13,342 nucleotides of DNA from JACQCF01 sp043742785 (lineage in GTDB: Bacteria; Omnitrophota; Gorgyraeia; Zapsychrales; Fredricksoniimonadaceae): contig JAYTXU010000031.1 in assembly GCA_043742785.1 (NCBI GenBank), positions 1-13,342 of the forward strand, in the 5' to 3' direction. The notes below the pieces were generated by a model. The model saw nothing but the letters and a program-made list of their open reading frames with translations, was not told where the DNA came from and did no database searches. The position numbers and the translations under genes were made by a program. This document shows, piece by piece, positions 1-6,983 of the stretch (position 1 is its first letter; every line of letters starts with the position of its first letter).

Positions 1-732
1 TTAGGCTCTGATATGGTGATGCCCTTGGATGAATGCTCGCCGCACCCTTGTGATTATAAGAGCGCGTTAAAGGGTTTAAAACGAACCACATTATGGGCCA
101 AACAAGCGAAAGATCATTTTCATAAGACAGGGATGCACGAGCGTGGTCAGCGTTTGTTTGCGATTGTACAAGGTTCTTCTTACGAAGATCTACGAAAAAT
201 ATCTGCAGAAGAATTGGTGGCTTTAGATATGGACGCCTATGCCATTGGCGGAGTCAGTGTAGGCGAATCGGTCAAAGAAATGTTTGATGCATTAAACTGG
301 GCTATTGTGCATTTGCCAGCTAATAAACCTCGTTATTTTATGGGTATTGGTTTACCTGATCAAATTGTCCGTGCGGTAGGATTAGGAATTGATATGTTTG
401 ATTGTTCAATACCTACTCGTTACGGTCGTCACGGGAGTGCCTTTACCAATAAGGGCAGAATAGTAGTTACGAACAACGAGTTTACTAAAGATTTTCGTCC
501 TTTAGATGAAGATTGTCATTGTCCGGTTTGTAAAAATTATACCCGCGCCTATATCCGCCATTTGCTAAATCTTCGTGAAATCACTGGAGTAAGGCTGATG
601 AGTTATCATAATCTTTATTTCTATGTTAAGCTCATGGAGAAAATTCGTACGGCTATTGAAAATAATCAATACGAACAATTTCAAAAACAATTTTTAACCA
701 ATTATAATTCAGAACTTCTGACAACTCTTTAA
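1..732 (+). CDS. tgt: Queuine/preQ1 tRNA-guanine transglycosylase (5' partial)
   Basis: This enzyme exchanges guanine 34 in the anticodon of GUN tRNAs for preQ1, an early step of queuosine synthesis. The reading frame is open from base 1 (Leu-Gly-Ser-Asp-Met), so the gene is cut by the window edge. The missing N-terminal part would carry the first active-site Asp. Counting from the Met at base 13, FAIVQGSS (49-56) and YAIGGVSVGE (76-85) are family motifs. MFDCSIPTR (128-136) holds the nucleophile Asp130. Cys168, Cys170, Cys173 and His199 form the expected CxCx2C...H zinc site. The C-terminus is complete and of normal length. Only one base separates it from trmD, so the two are probably co-transcribed; both enzymes modify tRNA anticodon loops. 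No internal start need be assumed. Confidence 0.96.
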   Translation, partial: LGSDMVMPLDECSPHPCDYKSALKGLKRTTLWAKQAKDHFHKTGMHERGQRLFAIVQGSSYEDLRKISAEELVALDMDAYAIGGVSVGESVKEMFDALNWAIVHLPANKPRYFMGIGLPDQIVRAVGLGIDMFDCSIPTRYGRHGSAFTNKGRIVVTNNEFTKDFRPLDEDCHCPVCKNYTRAYIRHLLNLREITGVRLMSYHNLYFYVKLMEKIRTAIENNQYEQFQKQFLTNYNSELLTTL

Positions 733-733
733 T

Positions 734-1429
734 ATGCTGCGTTTTGATATCATTACATTATTCCCAAAAGCTTTTGATGGAATCCTAGGCGATTCCATTA
801 TCAAAAGAGCACAGGATAATAAGAAAATTATTATTAATGCTCATGATTTACGGGATTATTCTTCGGATAAGAAACACCGTAGGGTAGATGATAGGCCTTT
901 TGGTGGAGGACCTGGCATGCTTTTAACACCTCAGCCTTTATTTGATGCTGTTAAGAAAATCAAAGGACGAAGAAAAGCAACGATTATCTACACAACTCCT
1001 TCTGGAGTACCGTTTTCACAAAACCATGCAAAACGCTTGACTAAACTCAAGAATTTAATTATCATTTGTGGCCATTACGAGGGAATCGACGAGCGTGTAC
1101 GAGAACAGATTGTTGATGAAGAATTCTCTATCGGTGATTATGTTTTAACGGGGGGAGAAATTCCCGCCATGGTTATTGTCGATGCTATAAGTCGTTTACT
1201 ACCTGGTGTTTTAGGTAAAGATGAATCCTTAGTTAATGAAAGTTTTGAAAGAAATTTATTGGAAGGGCCGCAATACACCCGTCCAGCAGATTTTCGTGGT
1301 CTAAAAGTACCCGATGTGCTATTATCTGGCCATCATAAACAAATAGAACAATGGCGTCAGGAAGAAGCGCTTAAAGCGACTAAAAAAGTAAGACCTGATT
1401 TATTAAAGAATCGAAGGAGAGTATCATGA
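734..1429 (+). CDS. trmD: tRNA (guanine-N1-)-methyltransferase TrmD
   Basis: TrmD transfers a methyl group from S-adenosylmethionine to G37 next to the anticodon, which prevents +1 frameshifting. The 231-residue protein has the usual length for a short TrmD. It begins with FDIITLFPKAF (4-14), followed by HRRVDDRPFGGGPGM (48-62). The AdoMet-binding trefoil knot of the SPOUT fold is seen as CGHYEGIDERV (112-122) and SIGDYVLTGGE (132-142). The C-terminal domain shows LLEGPQYTRPADFRG (175-189) and LLSGHH (196-201). The start lies one base after the tgt stop and no clear Shine-Dalgarno precedes it, which suggests translational coupling. Its stop overlaps the rplS start as ATGA. rimM, often found upstream of trmD, is not here; tgt takes that place. 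Confidence 0.97.
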   Translation: MLRFDIITLFPKAFDGILGDSIIKRAQDNKKIIINAHDLRDYSSDKKHRRVDDRPFGGGPGMLLTPQPLFDAVKKIKGRRKATIIYTTPSGVPFSQNHAKRLTKLKNLIIICGHYEGIDERVREQIVDEEFSIGDYVLTGGEIPAMVIVDAISRLLPGVLGKDESLVNESFERNLLEGPQYTRPADFRGLKVPDVLLSGHHKQIEQWRQEEALKATKKVRPDLLKNRRRVS

Positions 1430-1836
1430 TAAGCAATGTTGAAAAACTCATAGCAGTAAGCGAAAAACAAATTCGCAAAGATATTCCCCATTTTGATGTT
1501 GGGGATACTATTAAAATGAGAATTAAAGTTAAAGAAGCAGAAAAAGTACGTATTCACCTTTTTGAAGGAACTGTTATTAAAATACAAGGTCAAGGGGTTT
1601 CTAAAGCTTTTACCGTACGTAAGGTTTCTTTTGGTGAAGGTGTTGAAAGAACATTTCCTGTTAATTCACCTGTCATTGAGAAAATCGATGTAGTTTCTAA
1701 AGGTTTAGTTAAACGCTCTAAATTATATTATTTACGTGATCGTTTAGGTAAAAGCGCTCGTGTTAAAGTTGATCAGTCTCAAAGTATTACTAAACAAGCA
1801 ATTCCAGTTGCAGCTGCTGTTGCAACTCACAGTTAA
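1426..1836 (+). CDS. rplS: 50S ribosomal protein L19
   Basis: L19 is a structural protein of the large ribosomal subunit at the 30S interface. The 136-residue protein has family segments FDVGDTIKMRIKVKE (24-38), a HLFEGTVI strand, the loop VRKVSFGEGVERTFP and SKLYYLRDRLGKSARVK. The last 18 or so residues after this motif are a low-complexity tail (Gln/Ala/Val-rich) beyond the conserved core. The start is well fixed: ATG overlaps the trmD stop (ATGA) and a strong AAGGAG at 1414-1419 lies six bases upstream. The strong ribosome site fits the need for much more L19 than TrmD from the same mRNA. Confidence 0.98.
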   Translation: MISNVEKLIAVSEKQIRKDIPHFDVGDTIKMRIKVKEAEKVRIHLFEGTVIKIQGQGVSKAFTVRKVSFGEGVERTFPVNSPVIEKIDVVSKGLVKRSKLYYLRDRLGKSARVKVDQSQSITKQAIPVAAAVATHS

Positions 1837-1853
1837 TTTCACCTCATTCTCTA

Positions 1854-2516
1854 ATGATTGAGAATTCTCTAATTTATGAAACGGAAGCCCAAACACAAGG
1901 CTTCCGTTTCATTTTAGGGGTTGATGAAGCAGGAAGAGGCCCATTAGCTGGACCTGTAGTTGCTGCAGCTGTTTATTTAAAAGATTCTAACTTTACCTGC
2001 CACATTGATGATTCCAAAAAGATGTCAGCTAAAGCAAGAGAGAAAGCTTTTCATGAAATTCTTGATAAAGCTTGCGTAGGGATAGGTTTTATTTCTGAAG
2101 TAGGAATAGATCATATTAATATCCTAAATGCCACCTTCTTATCAATGGAACTCGCTGTAAATCGCTTAATAGCCCAAATTAATCATCAAACAAATCAAAA
2201 AATATCAAAAGAACAAATTAAAATTCTAGTTGATGGAAATAGTTTTAAAACAAATTTACCTTATCTCTACAAAACGATCGTAGAGGGAGATGCTAAGAGC
2301 CTATCCATTGCTTGTGCCTCCATTATTGCAAAAACGTATAGAGATCGTTTAATGGATAAATATGATAATATTTATCCTCAATACGGATTTAAAACACACA
2401 AAGGCTACCCTACAGCATCACATAAAGCAGCTATTGCCCAACATGGACCATCTAGAATTCATCGTAAAACATTTCAAGGTTGCCTACCGACAATAGTAGG
2501 CCATGGAGTTTTATGA
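1854..2516 (+). CDS. rnhB: Ribonuclease HII
   Basis: RNase HII cuts RNA in RNA-DNA hybrids and removes single ribonucleotides misincorporated in DNA. The 220-residue protein is of normal length. GVDEAGRGPLAGPVVAAAV (22-40) supplies the first acidic pair Asp24 and Glu25. DSKKM follows at about 53-57. ILVDGN near 126-131 gives the third carboxylate, and EGDAKS...SIACASIIAKTYRD (from about 143) the fourth and the conserved helix. YGFKTHKGYPTASH and GPSRIHRKTF are the usual C-terminal motifs. The chosen ATG gives the family-typical lead-in YETEAQTQGFRFILGVDEAG, but no Shine-Dalgarno precedes it. The first coding bases hold a terminator-like hairpin (1876-1912), which may reduce read-through from rplS. 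It ends in an ATGA overlap with the next gene. Confidence 0.97.
   Translation: MIENSLIYETEAQTQGFRFILGVDEAGRGPLAGPVVAAAVYLKDSNFTCHIDDSKKMSAKAREKAFHEILDKACVGIGFISEVGIDHINILNATFLSMELAVNRLIAQINHQTNQKISKEQIKILVDGNSFKTNLPYLYKTIVEGDAKSLSIACASIIAKTYRDRLMDKYDNIYPQYGFKTHKGYPTASHKAAIAQHGPSRIHRKTFQGCLPTIVGHGVL
1876..1915 (+). terminator. Terminator-like 14-bp perfect hairpin inside rnhB 5' coding region
   Basis: The left arm at 1876-1889 (ATGAAACGGAAGCC) is the exact reverse complement of the right arm at 1899-1912 (GGCTTCCGTTTCAT), with a nine-base loop. Four T residues overlap and follow the right arm (1912-1915) before an A. The hairpin begins 40 bases after the rplS stop. The shape resembles an intrinsic terminator or attenuator of the tgt-trmD-rplS unit with a rather short T tract. 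It lies in a translated region, so ribosomes entering rnhB would be expected to open it. Confidence 0.6.
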
Positions 2517-2968
2517 TTTTTGATCATTTTAATAACTTAAATCGTTATCATATTCCTCTGATGGAGAAAATCCAAAAATTTGTTTCTGAAAACAATTGCC
2601 TAATATTACCCAATGAACAAATTAATATCGATGACAAAAACTTATTTGTACGTGTTATGGAATATCAACCAAAGCCATCTACTGAGAAAAATTTTGAAAC
2701 CCATCAAATTTATATGGATTTACAATATCTCGTTTCTGGAGTTGAGCTTATACAGACTGCACCATCTGAAGTCTTAAAACCTGTAAGTGATTATGATGTA
2801 AAAGAAGATTACCAATTCTTTAAAGCAGAAAGAGACATTACCAATCTTATTGTCCATGCGGGAGAATTTACTGTTTTTTATCCAGGAGAAGCTCATCGCC
2901 CAGGATGCATATATCATAACTATCACAGTACGATAAAAAAATTAGTTTTCAAAATCAAAATCAATTAA
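2513..2968 (+). CDS. YhcH/YjgK/YiaL (DUF386) family protein
   Basis: This is a 151-residue member of the YhcH family. These are small cupin-like beta-barrel proteins linked to sugar metabolism; the E. coli relative NanQ is a sialic acid anomerase, and EbgC is a beta-galactosidase subunit. Visible family features are MIFDHFNNLNRY at the N-terminus, METHQIYMDLQYLVSG-like core residues Glu62, His64 and Asp69, DYDVKEDYQFF (93-103), and FYPGEAHRPGC (122-132) with His128. The frame is open from an ATG at 2480, but the ATG at 2513 is preferred. It overlaps the rnhB stop (ATGA), has GGAG at 2505-2508, and starts with the MIFD typical of the family. No sialic acid genes are visible nearby, so the substrate is unknown. 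Confidence 0.92.
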   Translation: MIFDHFNNLNRYHIPLMEKIQKFVSENNCLILPNEQINIDDKNLFVRVMEYQPKPSTEKNFETHQIYMDLQYLVSGVELIQTAPSEVLKPVSDYDVKEDYQFFKAERDITNLIVHAGEFTVFYPGEAHRPGCIYHNYHSTIKKLVFKIKIN

Positions 2969-3011
2969 AAAACCATATCATTGACGATTATTCCCTAAAA
3001 TTTAGAATCAA

Positions 3012-3020
3012 TGTTATAAT
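3012..3020 (+). promoter_or_regulatory. Extended -10 promoter
   Basis: TGTTATAAT at 3012-3020 is a perfect extended -10 element (TGnTATAAT) in the 90-base gap after the DUF386 gene. No good -35 lies at the normal distance. A TTGACG at 2981-2986 is 28 bases away, too far to pair with it. Transcription would start near 3027 and give a leader of about 30 bases before the 53-residue ORF. Confidence 0.6.
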
Positions 3021-3058
3021 AGAACCATGTTAGCCGTTAATCAATTTAAAGGAGATTC

Positions 3059-3220
3059 ATGAGTAAAAAAATTACAACTCTACCTAAAGGACGAAAATGC
3101 AAACATTTTGGCTGTAAGCATATTTTAAGCATTTATAATACAGAAACCTTTTGTAATACTCATTCCGGAGATTCTCCAACAAAAAAAAGACCTCAAGCAG
3201 CTAAATCTGTGGCAATTTAA
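3059..3220 (+). CDS. Small basic protein with putative zinc site (53 aa)
   Basis: This ORF encodes 53 residues and starts at ATG 3059 after a strong AAAGGAG (3048-3054). I do not know a named family with certainty. Cys14, Cys19, Cys32 and His35 form a C-x4-C-x12-C-x2-H arrangement around ILSIYNTETFC. This looks like a small zinc-binding knuckle, and I recall a similar Cys...LSxYN...C..H pattern in short uncharacterised bacterial proteins. Both ends are rich in Lys and Arg, so nucleic acid binding is possible. A perfect extended -10 promoter about 40 bases upstream and the good ribosome site support that it is expressed. The TPR gene begins 18 bases after its stop. Confidence 0.75.
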   Translation: MSKKITTLPKGRKCKHFGCKHILSIYNTETFCNTHSGDSPTKKRPQAAKSVAI

Positions 3221-3238
3221 TTCTTAATAATCATTAAA

Positions 3239-3913
3239 ATGTTTCTTAAAGAGCCTCTAAAGACTTTCCTCTATTACGCAGTAAATATTTTTATTAGTCT
3301 TTCTTTAATCTACGTTTTCTTTTCTTATACTCGCCAAACAATTAAAACTATACCTCTCGCAAGAGCCTCAGGATTTACAAGAATTAAACCTGATCCCATG
3401 AATTATTTCTGGAAAATCAATATTGAAAATACTCCTATAGATAAAAATTTGGTCCGATACTACACAGACTACTATGATCAACTTCTTATCGTTCTGCCAA
3501 CAGAATCTGATATTGAAGGAATTTTAGGTTATTGTTATTACCAATTAGGGGATAAAAAGAAAGCAGAAATCTTCTTAAAGACAGCTATTACTAAAAATCC
3601 TTATTATTTTTGGTATTACTACAACCTAGCTATTATTAATCTTCATAATAACCATTACCCAGAAGCTATTGATCTGTTACAAAAATCTCTACAGATTGAC
3701 CCAAACAAAACTTTAAATGTTATTGGAGCATCTCAGTTAATCTATCTTCCTTTAATAGAATCAAACAAGAAAGAACTATCAAAGATTCCTCAACATTTAA
3801 TATTCGGATATAAACAAAGCTCATTGTTATTACAAAATTTGAAAGATTCTTTACAAAAAGAGAAGGTGGAAGATTTTATCAAATCATCCAATTTAGAGAT
3901 ATATGCGTTCTAA
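3239..3913 (+). CDS. Membrane-anchored TPR protein
   Basis: The 224-residue protein has one hydrophobic segment at about residues 10-29, preceded by a few basic residues. This looks like an uncleaved signal anchor with the rest outside the cytoplasm. Two tetratricopeptide repeats can be read, about 88-121 (ILGYCYYQLGDKKKAEIFLK...NP) and 122-155 (YYNLAIINL...EAIDLLQKSLQIDP), each with the spacing of small and large residues typical for TPR. These usually serve as protein-protein interaction platforms. The start has no evident Shine-Dalgarno and lies 18 bases after the small zinc ORF. Its end overlaps the next membrane protein gene by 11 bases, so the two are probably made together and may form one complex. 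No enzymatic motif was seen. Confidence 0.85.
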   Translation: MFLKEPLKTFLYYAVNIFISLSLIYVFFSYTRQTIKTIPLARASGFTRIKPDPMNYFWKINIENTPIDKNLVRYYTDYYDQLLIVLPTESDIEGILGYCYYQLGDKKKAEIFLKTAITKNPYYFWYYYNLAIINLHNNHYPEAIDLLQKSLQIDPNKTLNVIGASQLIYLPLIESNKKELSKIPQHLIFGYKQSSLLLQNLKDSLQKEKVEDFIKSSNLEIYAF

Positions 3914-5042
3914 TCCATCACAAAATTTAACGATATCTACAATCCTTTTTATTCTTTTATTAATTACAGGCTATCTCTTGTCTCAACAAAAACTTCTCTG
4001 GCTTGATGAAATATTCACTCAATCTAAAAGTATCGATGCTTGTTCTTATACAGATATTATTTTAGGACGTTTTTCTGAAGGAAACAAAAACCCTCTTTTT
4101 TATATTATTCAAAAAGCTATAAGCGATACTTTCTCTTATAAACTTCCTATAGCTTTTACATCTGAAATAATAAAAATCCACGATAATTACTCTCAAGTTA
4201 TTATACGCGCGCCCTCTAATGTTTACATGTCCTTTGCAATTGTATTAATCTTCTATTTTTTTCTGAGATACTACTCTTTATCTTTGGCACTATATTCATT
4301 AGCGATACTTTTAACTACTCCTATGGTATGGATGTATTGGGTGGAGGCTAGACCGTATTCTTTATGGTTTCTACTAACAACAATCCAATTATTAATATTT
4401 TGTCGCCTTCTTGTTGAGAAACAACCCAATCCTTTTAAAATTAGGATACTTTTTATAACTCATTTGCTTCTTTCTTTAACAACCATTGCCAGTATTTTTC
4501 AAATCTTTATTGTCTCTTTTTTATTGTTAAGATCAAGCTGCCGTAAGCAATTGTTGTGGATTTCTTTAATTCCTTTGTCCATAGCATTTTATTACTACTT
4601 TACCGTTCATGTTTACACTATCAAAGCCTACTATTTCTGGCCCCATTTAATCGATGCCATTTTACCAGAACATATTCCCATCTATATACTTTATGGGCTC
4701 TTTATTGGAGCAGGAATGCTCAGAAAAAAGAAAACCTTTAATCATTCCTATTTCTTTCTTATTTTCTTGTTATTTCTTTCTAGTATTTGTTTTATCTTAT
4801 GGATTTACATGCATAAAACACAAGGTCAGTTTGGATTTAGTAATCGCTACTTAATCTATATGGTCCCTGTCGATGTTTTAATGTTTTCTTTTCTTACTCA
4901 TGATTTCTTAAAATTAGCAAAAGCAAAAACCTTTGTATGGATCAATGTATTAATCTTTTTTACGGGTTTACTGATTGTTCGATCATTGGTGACCTATACC
5001 TATATATTAGTTTTGGGTTTATATTTACATACGCCGAGTTAA
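3903..5042 (+). CDS. Polytopic membrane protein, GT-C glycosyltransferase-like
   Basis: This 379-residue protein is largely hydrophobic, with about eight or more likely membrane segments. The first, about 10-27, is followed by a periplasmic-side loop holding WLDEIFTQ (33-40) and EGNKNPLFYIIQ (59-70). An acidic Asp-Glu pair after the first segment and an Asn/His-Pro-Leu-Tyr-like motif soon after are typical of GT-C transferases of the PMT/ArnT/GT83 kind, which use lipid-linked sugars. The match is partial and the protein is shorter than most members, so the substrate and activity are not established. The start codon overlaps the end of the TPR gene by 11 bases. O-glycosylation of exported proteins is one possible role, by inference only. 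Confidence 0.7.
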   Translation: MRSNPSQNLTISTILFILLLITGYLLSQQKLLWLDEIFTQSKSIDACSYTDIILGRFSEGNKNPLFYIIQKAISDTFSYKLPIAFTSEIIKIHDNYSQVIIRAPSNVYMSFAIVLIFYFFLRYYSLSLALYSLAILLTTPMVWMYWVEARPYSLWFLLTTIQLLIFCRLLVEKQPNPFKIRILFITHLLLSLTTIASIFQIFIVSFLLLRSSCRKQLLWISLIPLSIAFYYYFTVHVYTIKAYYFWPHLIDAILPEHIPIYILYGLFIGAGMLRKKKTFNHSYFFLIFLLFLSSICFILWIYMHKTQGQFGFSNRYLIYMVPVDVLMFSFLTHDFLKLAKAKTFVWINVLIFFTGLLIVRSLVTYTYILVLGLYLHTPS

Positions 5043-5054
5043 ACATAGGAAATG

Positions 5055-5101
5055 CTTCTTTACAGCTTTAAAGAAGTCTGTTATAAAAGACTTTCGTTTT
5101 T
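5055..5101 (+). other. Two overlapping, mutually exclusive hairpins upstream of tRNA-Lys
   Basis: Hairpin A pairs CTTCTTTA (5055-5062) with TAAAGAAG (5069-5076) across a six-base loop. Hairpin B pairs GAAGTCT (5073-5079) with AGACTTT (5088-5094), including one G-T wobble, and is followed by TTTTT at 5097-5101. They share 5073-5076, so only one can form in an RNA. B may be a weak terminator for the membrane protein unit. The segment also carries the tRNA promoter, so the pairing may be incidental. Confidence 0.35.
5059..5087 (+). promoter_or_regulatory. Promoter for tRNA-Lys and the pentose phosphate unit
   Basis: TTTACA (5059-5064) and TATAAA (5082-5087) are separated by exactly 17 bases, and TG at 5079-5080 makes an extended -10. 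The predicted transcription start is near 5094, about 20 bases before the tRNA. This is the best sigma-70-type promoter seen in the window and fits a stable RNA gene. Confidence 0.75.
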
Positions 5102-5113
5102 ACCAGTTTTGTT

Positions 5114-5189
5114 GGGACATTAGCTCATCTGGTAGAGCATCTGACTCTTAATCAGAGGGTGGCTGGTTCGAGTCCAGCATGTCCCACCA
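5114..5189 (+). tRNA. tRNA-Lys (anticodon CTT)
   Basis: A full cloverleaf of 76 bases can be folded. The acceptor stem GGGACAT pairs with ATGTCCC, and the D stem is GCTC/GAGC. The anticodon stem TCTGA/TCAGA encloses loop CTCTTAA with anticodon CTT at 5147-5149. The variable loop is five bases and the T stem GCTGG/CCAGC encloses TTCGAGT. The discriminator A and the CCA end are encoded (5186-5189). CTT reads the AAG lysine codon. The transketolase gene starts 25 bases later with no visible promoter of its own, so the tRNA is probably the first element of a mixed tRNA-mRNA transcript. Confidence 0.98.
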
Positions 5190-5214
5190 CTTTTACTTAA
5201 AAATATTTTTGTAT

Positions 5215-6036
5215 ATGTCTTCAAAATCCATTGATATCGATTTTCTAAAAAAACAAGCCATCATCTTTCGTAAAGATATTTTAGAAACTTTACATCTCGC
5301 TGGATCCGGTCATCCAGGAGGATCCTTATCAGCTGTTGAGATTATGTTAAGCCTTTATGGCTATGTTCTAAATCACAAACCTGCTGATCCTTTGTGGGAT
5401 GGACGAGATCGTGTAATTATTTCTAAAGGCCATGTTTCTCCCGTAGTTTACGTAACTTTAGCTAATTTTGGATATTTTCCTAAAGAAGAATTGAAAACCT
5501 TTCGTAAATTTAAAAGCCGCCTACAAGGACACGTTACAACCAAGATTCCTGGTGTTGAATTTAATACCGGTTCTTTGGGTCATGGTCTTTCTTACGCTAA
5601 TGGCATTGCTTTAGGTGCTAAAATGCGTGGTAAAGATTTTAAGACTTATTGTTTGATGGGTGATGGTGAAATTCAAGAAGGATCTGTTTGGGAAGCTGCC
5701 ATGACATCTGCCCATCATAAGATTGATAATGTCTGTGCCATTGTAGATTGCAATGGGGTTCAAGAAAACGGACGAACTAATGAAATCAAAAGTTTAGAAC
5801 CCTTGAGCGACAAATGGTCTTCCTTTGGCTGGCACGTCATAGAAATTGATGGACACGATCTTAAAAAATTAGGTGCAGCTTTCGATGAATTTAAGAATAC
5901 CAAAGGTAAGCCTACTGTTATTATTGCTCGCACGATTAAAGGCAAAGGCATTTCTTTCATGGAAGGTAAGTGCGCCTGGCATGGAAAAGCTCCTAATCAA
6001 GAACAATTAACTGCTGCTTTAGCGGAATTAAAATAA
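5215..6036 (+). CDS. Transketolase, N-terminal (TPP pyrophosphate-binding) subunit
   Basis: This is the first half of a split transketolase, which moves two-carbon units between sugar phosphates in the non-oxidative pentose phosphate pathway. The 273-residue protein fits the size of such subunits. SGHPGGSLSAVE (31-42) includes His33 and SKGH (70-73) includes His73. EFNTGSLGHGL (115-125) and the thiamine motif GDGEIQEGSVWE (149-160) ending at Asn180 (VDCNG) are present, as is HGKAPN near the C-terminus. The frame is open from an ATG at 5179, but that lies inside the tRNA; ATG 5215 gives the normal N-terminus. No Shine-Dalgarno was seen. Its stop and the start of the second subunit overlap as TAATG, which would favour equal production. 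Confidence 0.95.
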   Translation: MSSKSIDIDFLKKQAIIFRKDILETLHLAGSGHPGGSLSAVEIMLSLYGYVLNHKPADPLWDGRDRVIISKGHVSPVVYVTLANFGYFPKEELKTFRKFKSRLQGHVTTKIPGVEFNTGSLGHGLSYANGIALGAKMRGKDFKTYCLMGDGEIQEGSVWEAAMTSAHHKIDNVCAIVDCNGVQENGRTNEIKSLEPLSDKWSSFGWHVIEIDGHDLKKLGAAFDEFKNTKGKPTVIIARTIKGKGISFMEGKCAWHGKAPNQEQLTAALAELK

Positions 6037-6983
6037 TGGACTACAAACCAACTCCCACGCGTGACGGATTCGGTGAAGAAATAACAATCTTAGGAAAAAC
6101 AAATCCTAATATTGTCGTTGTTTCTGGAGACTTAGAAGACGCCACTCGTGCAGAATATTTCAAGAAAGAATTTCCTGATCGTTTTTTTAATTTAGGTATC
6201 ACAGAACAAGATGTAGTTGGAACCGCAGCTGGTTTAAGCACCCAAGGTTATGTGGCTTTTGCCACAAGCTTTGCTGTCTTTATGACCAATCGCGCCTACG
6301 ATATGATTCGTTTAGATGTTTGCTATAACAATACAAACGTAAAAGTAGTCTGTTCTCATGGTGGAGTAACTGTTGGGGAAGATGGAGCCTCCGCACAATG
6401 TTTGGAAGATTTTGCTATTATGCGTGTTTTGCCCAATATGAAGGTTATTTGTCCATGCGATTATCTGGAAGCTAGAAAAGCTACAAAAGCTATTGTGGAG
6501 CAATACGGTCCTTTCTATATGAGAACTTCAAGAGCACCTTTACCTGTGATTACCAAAGATGATTCACCCTTTACAATCGGAAAAGCTAATATTGTACGAA
6601 AAGGCAAAGATGCTACCATTATTGCCTGTGGTGTTATGGTTACAGAAGCTATATCCGCTGCTGAGAAATTAAAAACCGAAGGAATCGATGTAAAAGTAGT
6701 GAACATGCATACTATAAAGCCTATTGATATTCAAGCCATCATTGACTCTGTGAAGGAAACAGGAGCTATTGTGACTGCCGAAGAACATCAAATTCATGGA
6801 GGATTAGGAAGTGCAGTGGCTGAAGTTGTATCCCAACATTCTCCATGCCCGATAGAAATGATTGCTGTTAAAGATTCTTTTGGTGAAAGTGGAACCCCTA
6901 ACCAATTAATGGAGTATTTTGGTTTAAAAGATATTCATATCGTTGAAGCCGTTAAAAAAGCGATTAGGAGAAAAAATGTCTAA
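6036..6983 (+). CDS. Transketolase, C-terminal (pyrimidine-binding) subunit
   Basis: This is the second half of the split transketolase and completes the active site at the subunit interface. The 315-residue protein has the pyrimidine-binding domain with GITEQD (54-59), where Glu57 is the residue expected to protonate thiamine N1'. SHGGVTVGEDGASAQ (107-121) follows, then the C-terminal transketolase domain from about residue 185, with EEHQIHGGLGSAVAEV near 249-264. The motif usually written GEDG(A/P)(S/T)HQ has Ala120 (codon GCA at 6393-6395) in place of the common His, which contacts substrate in yeast and E. coli enzymes. The gene overlaps the next one by eight bases. Membership in the family is certain; strict sugar specificity is not. 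Confidence 0.95.
   Translation: MDYKPTPTRDGFGEEITILGKTNPNIVVVSGDLEDATRAEYFKKEFPDRFFNLGITEQDVVGTAAGLSTQGYVAFATSFAVFMTNRAYDMIRLDVCYNNTNVKVVCSHGGVTVGEDGASAQCLEDFAIMRVLPNMKVICPCDYLEARKATKAIVEQYGPFYMRTSRAPLPVITKDDSPFTIGKANIVRKGKDATIIACGVMVTEAISAAEKLKTEGIDVKVVNMHTIKPIDIQAIIDSVKETGAIVTAEEHQIHGGLGSAVAEVVSQHSPCPIEMIAVKDSFGESGTPNQLMEYFGLKDIHIVEAVKKAIRRKNV

Noticed and set aside
1357..1593. 78-residue - strand ORF across trmD/rplS
   Set aside because: It is antisense to two well-supported essential genes and has no recognisable domain or start signal.
2480..2512. Upstream start for the DUF386 gene at 2480
   Set aside because: It would add 11 residues overlapping rnhB. ATG 2513 has a ribosome site, an ATGA overlap and the family-typical MIFD start.
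2981..3020. TTGACG (2981-2986) with TATAAT (3015-3020) as a paired promoter
   Set aside because: The spacing of 28 bases is far outside the normal 16-18. The TGn extension of the -10 is the better explanation.
5179..5214. Transketolase start at ATG 5179
   Set aside because: This ATG lies within the acceptor/T-arm end of tRNA-Lys. ATG 5215 gives the normal transketolase N-terminus.
6943..6975. Upstream transaldolase start at 6943
   Set aside because: It adds a Lys-rich stretch that simply reads the end of transketolase in another frame. ATG 6976 has AGGAG five bases upstream.
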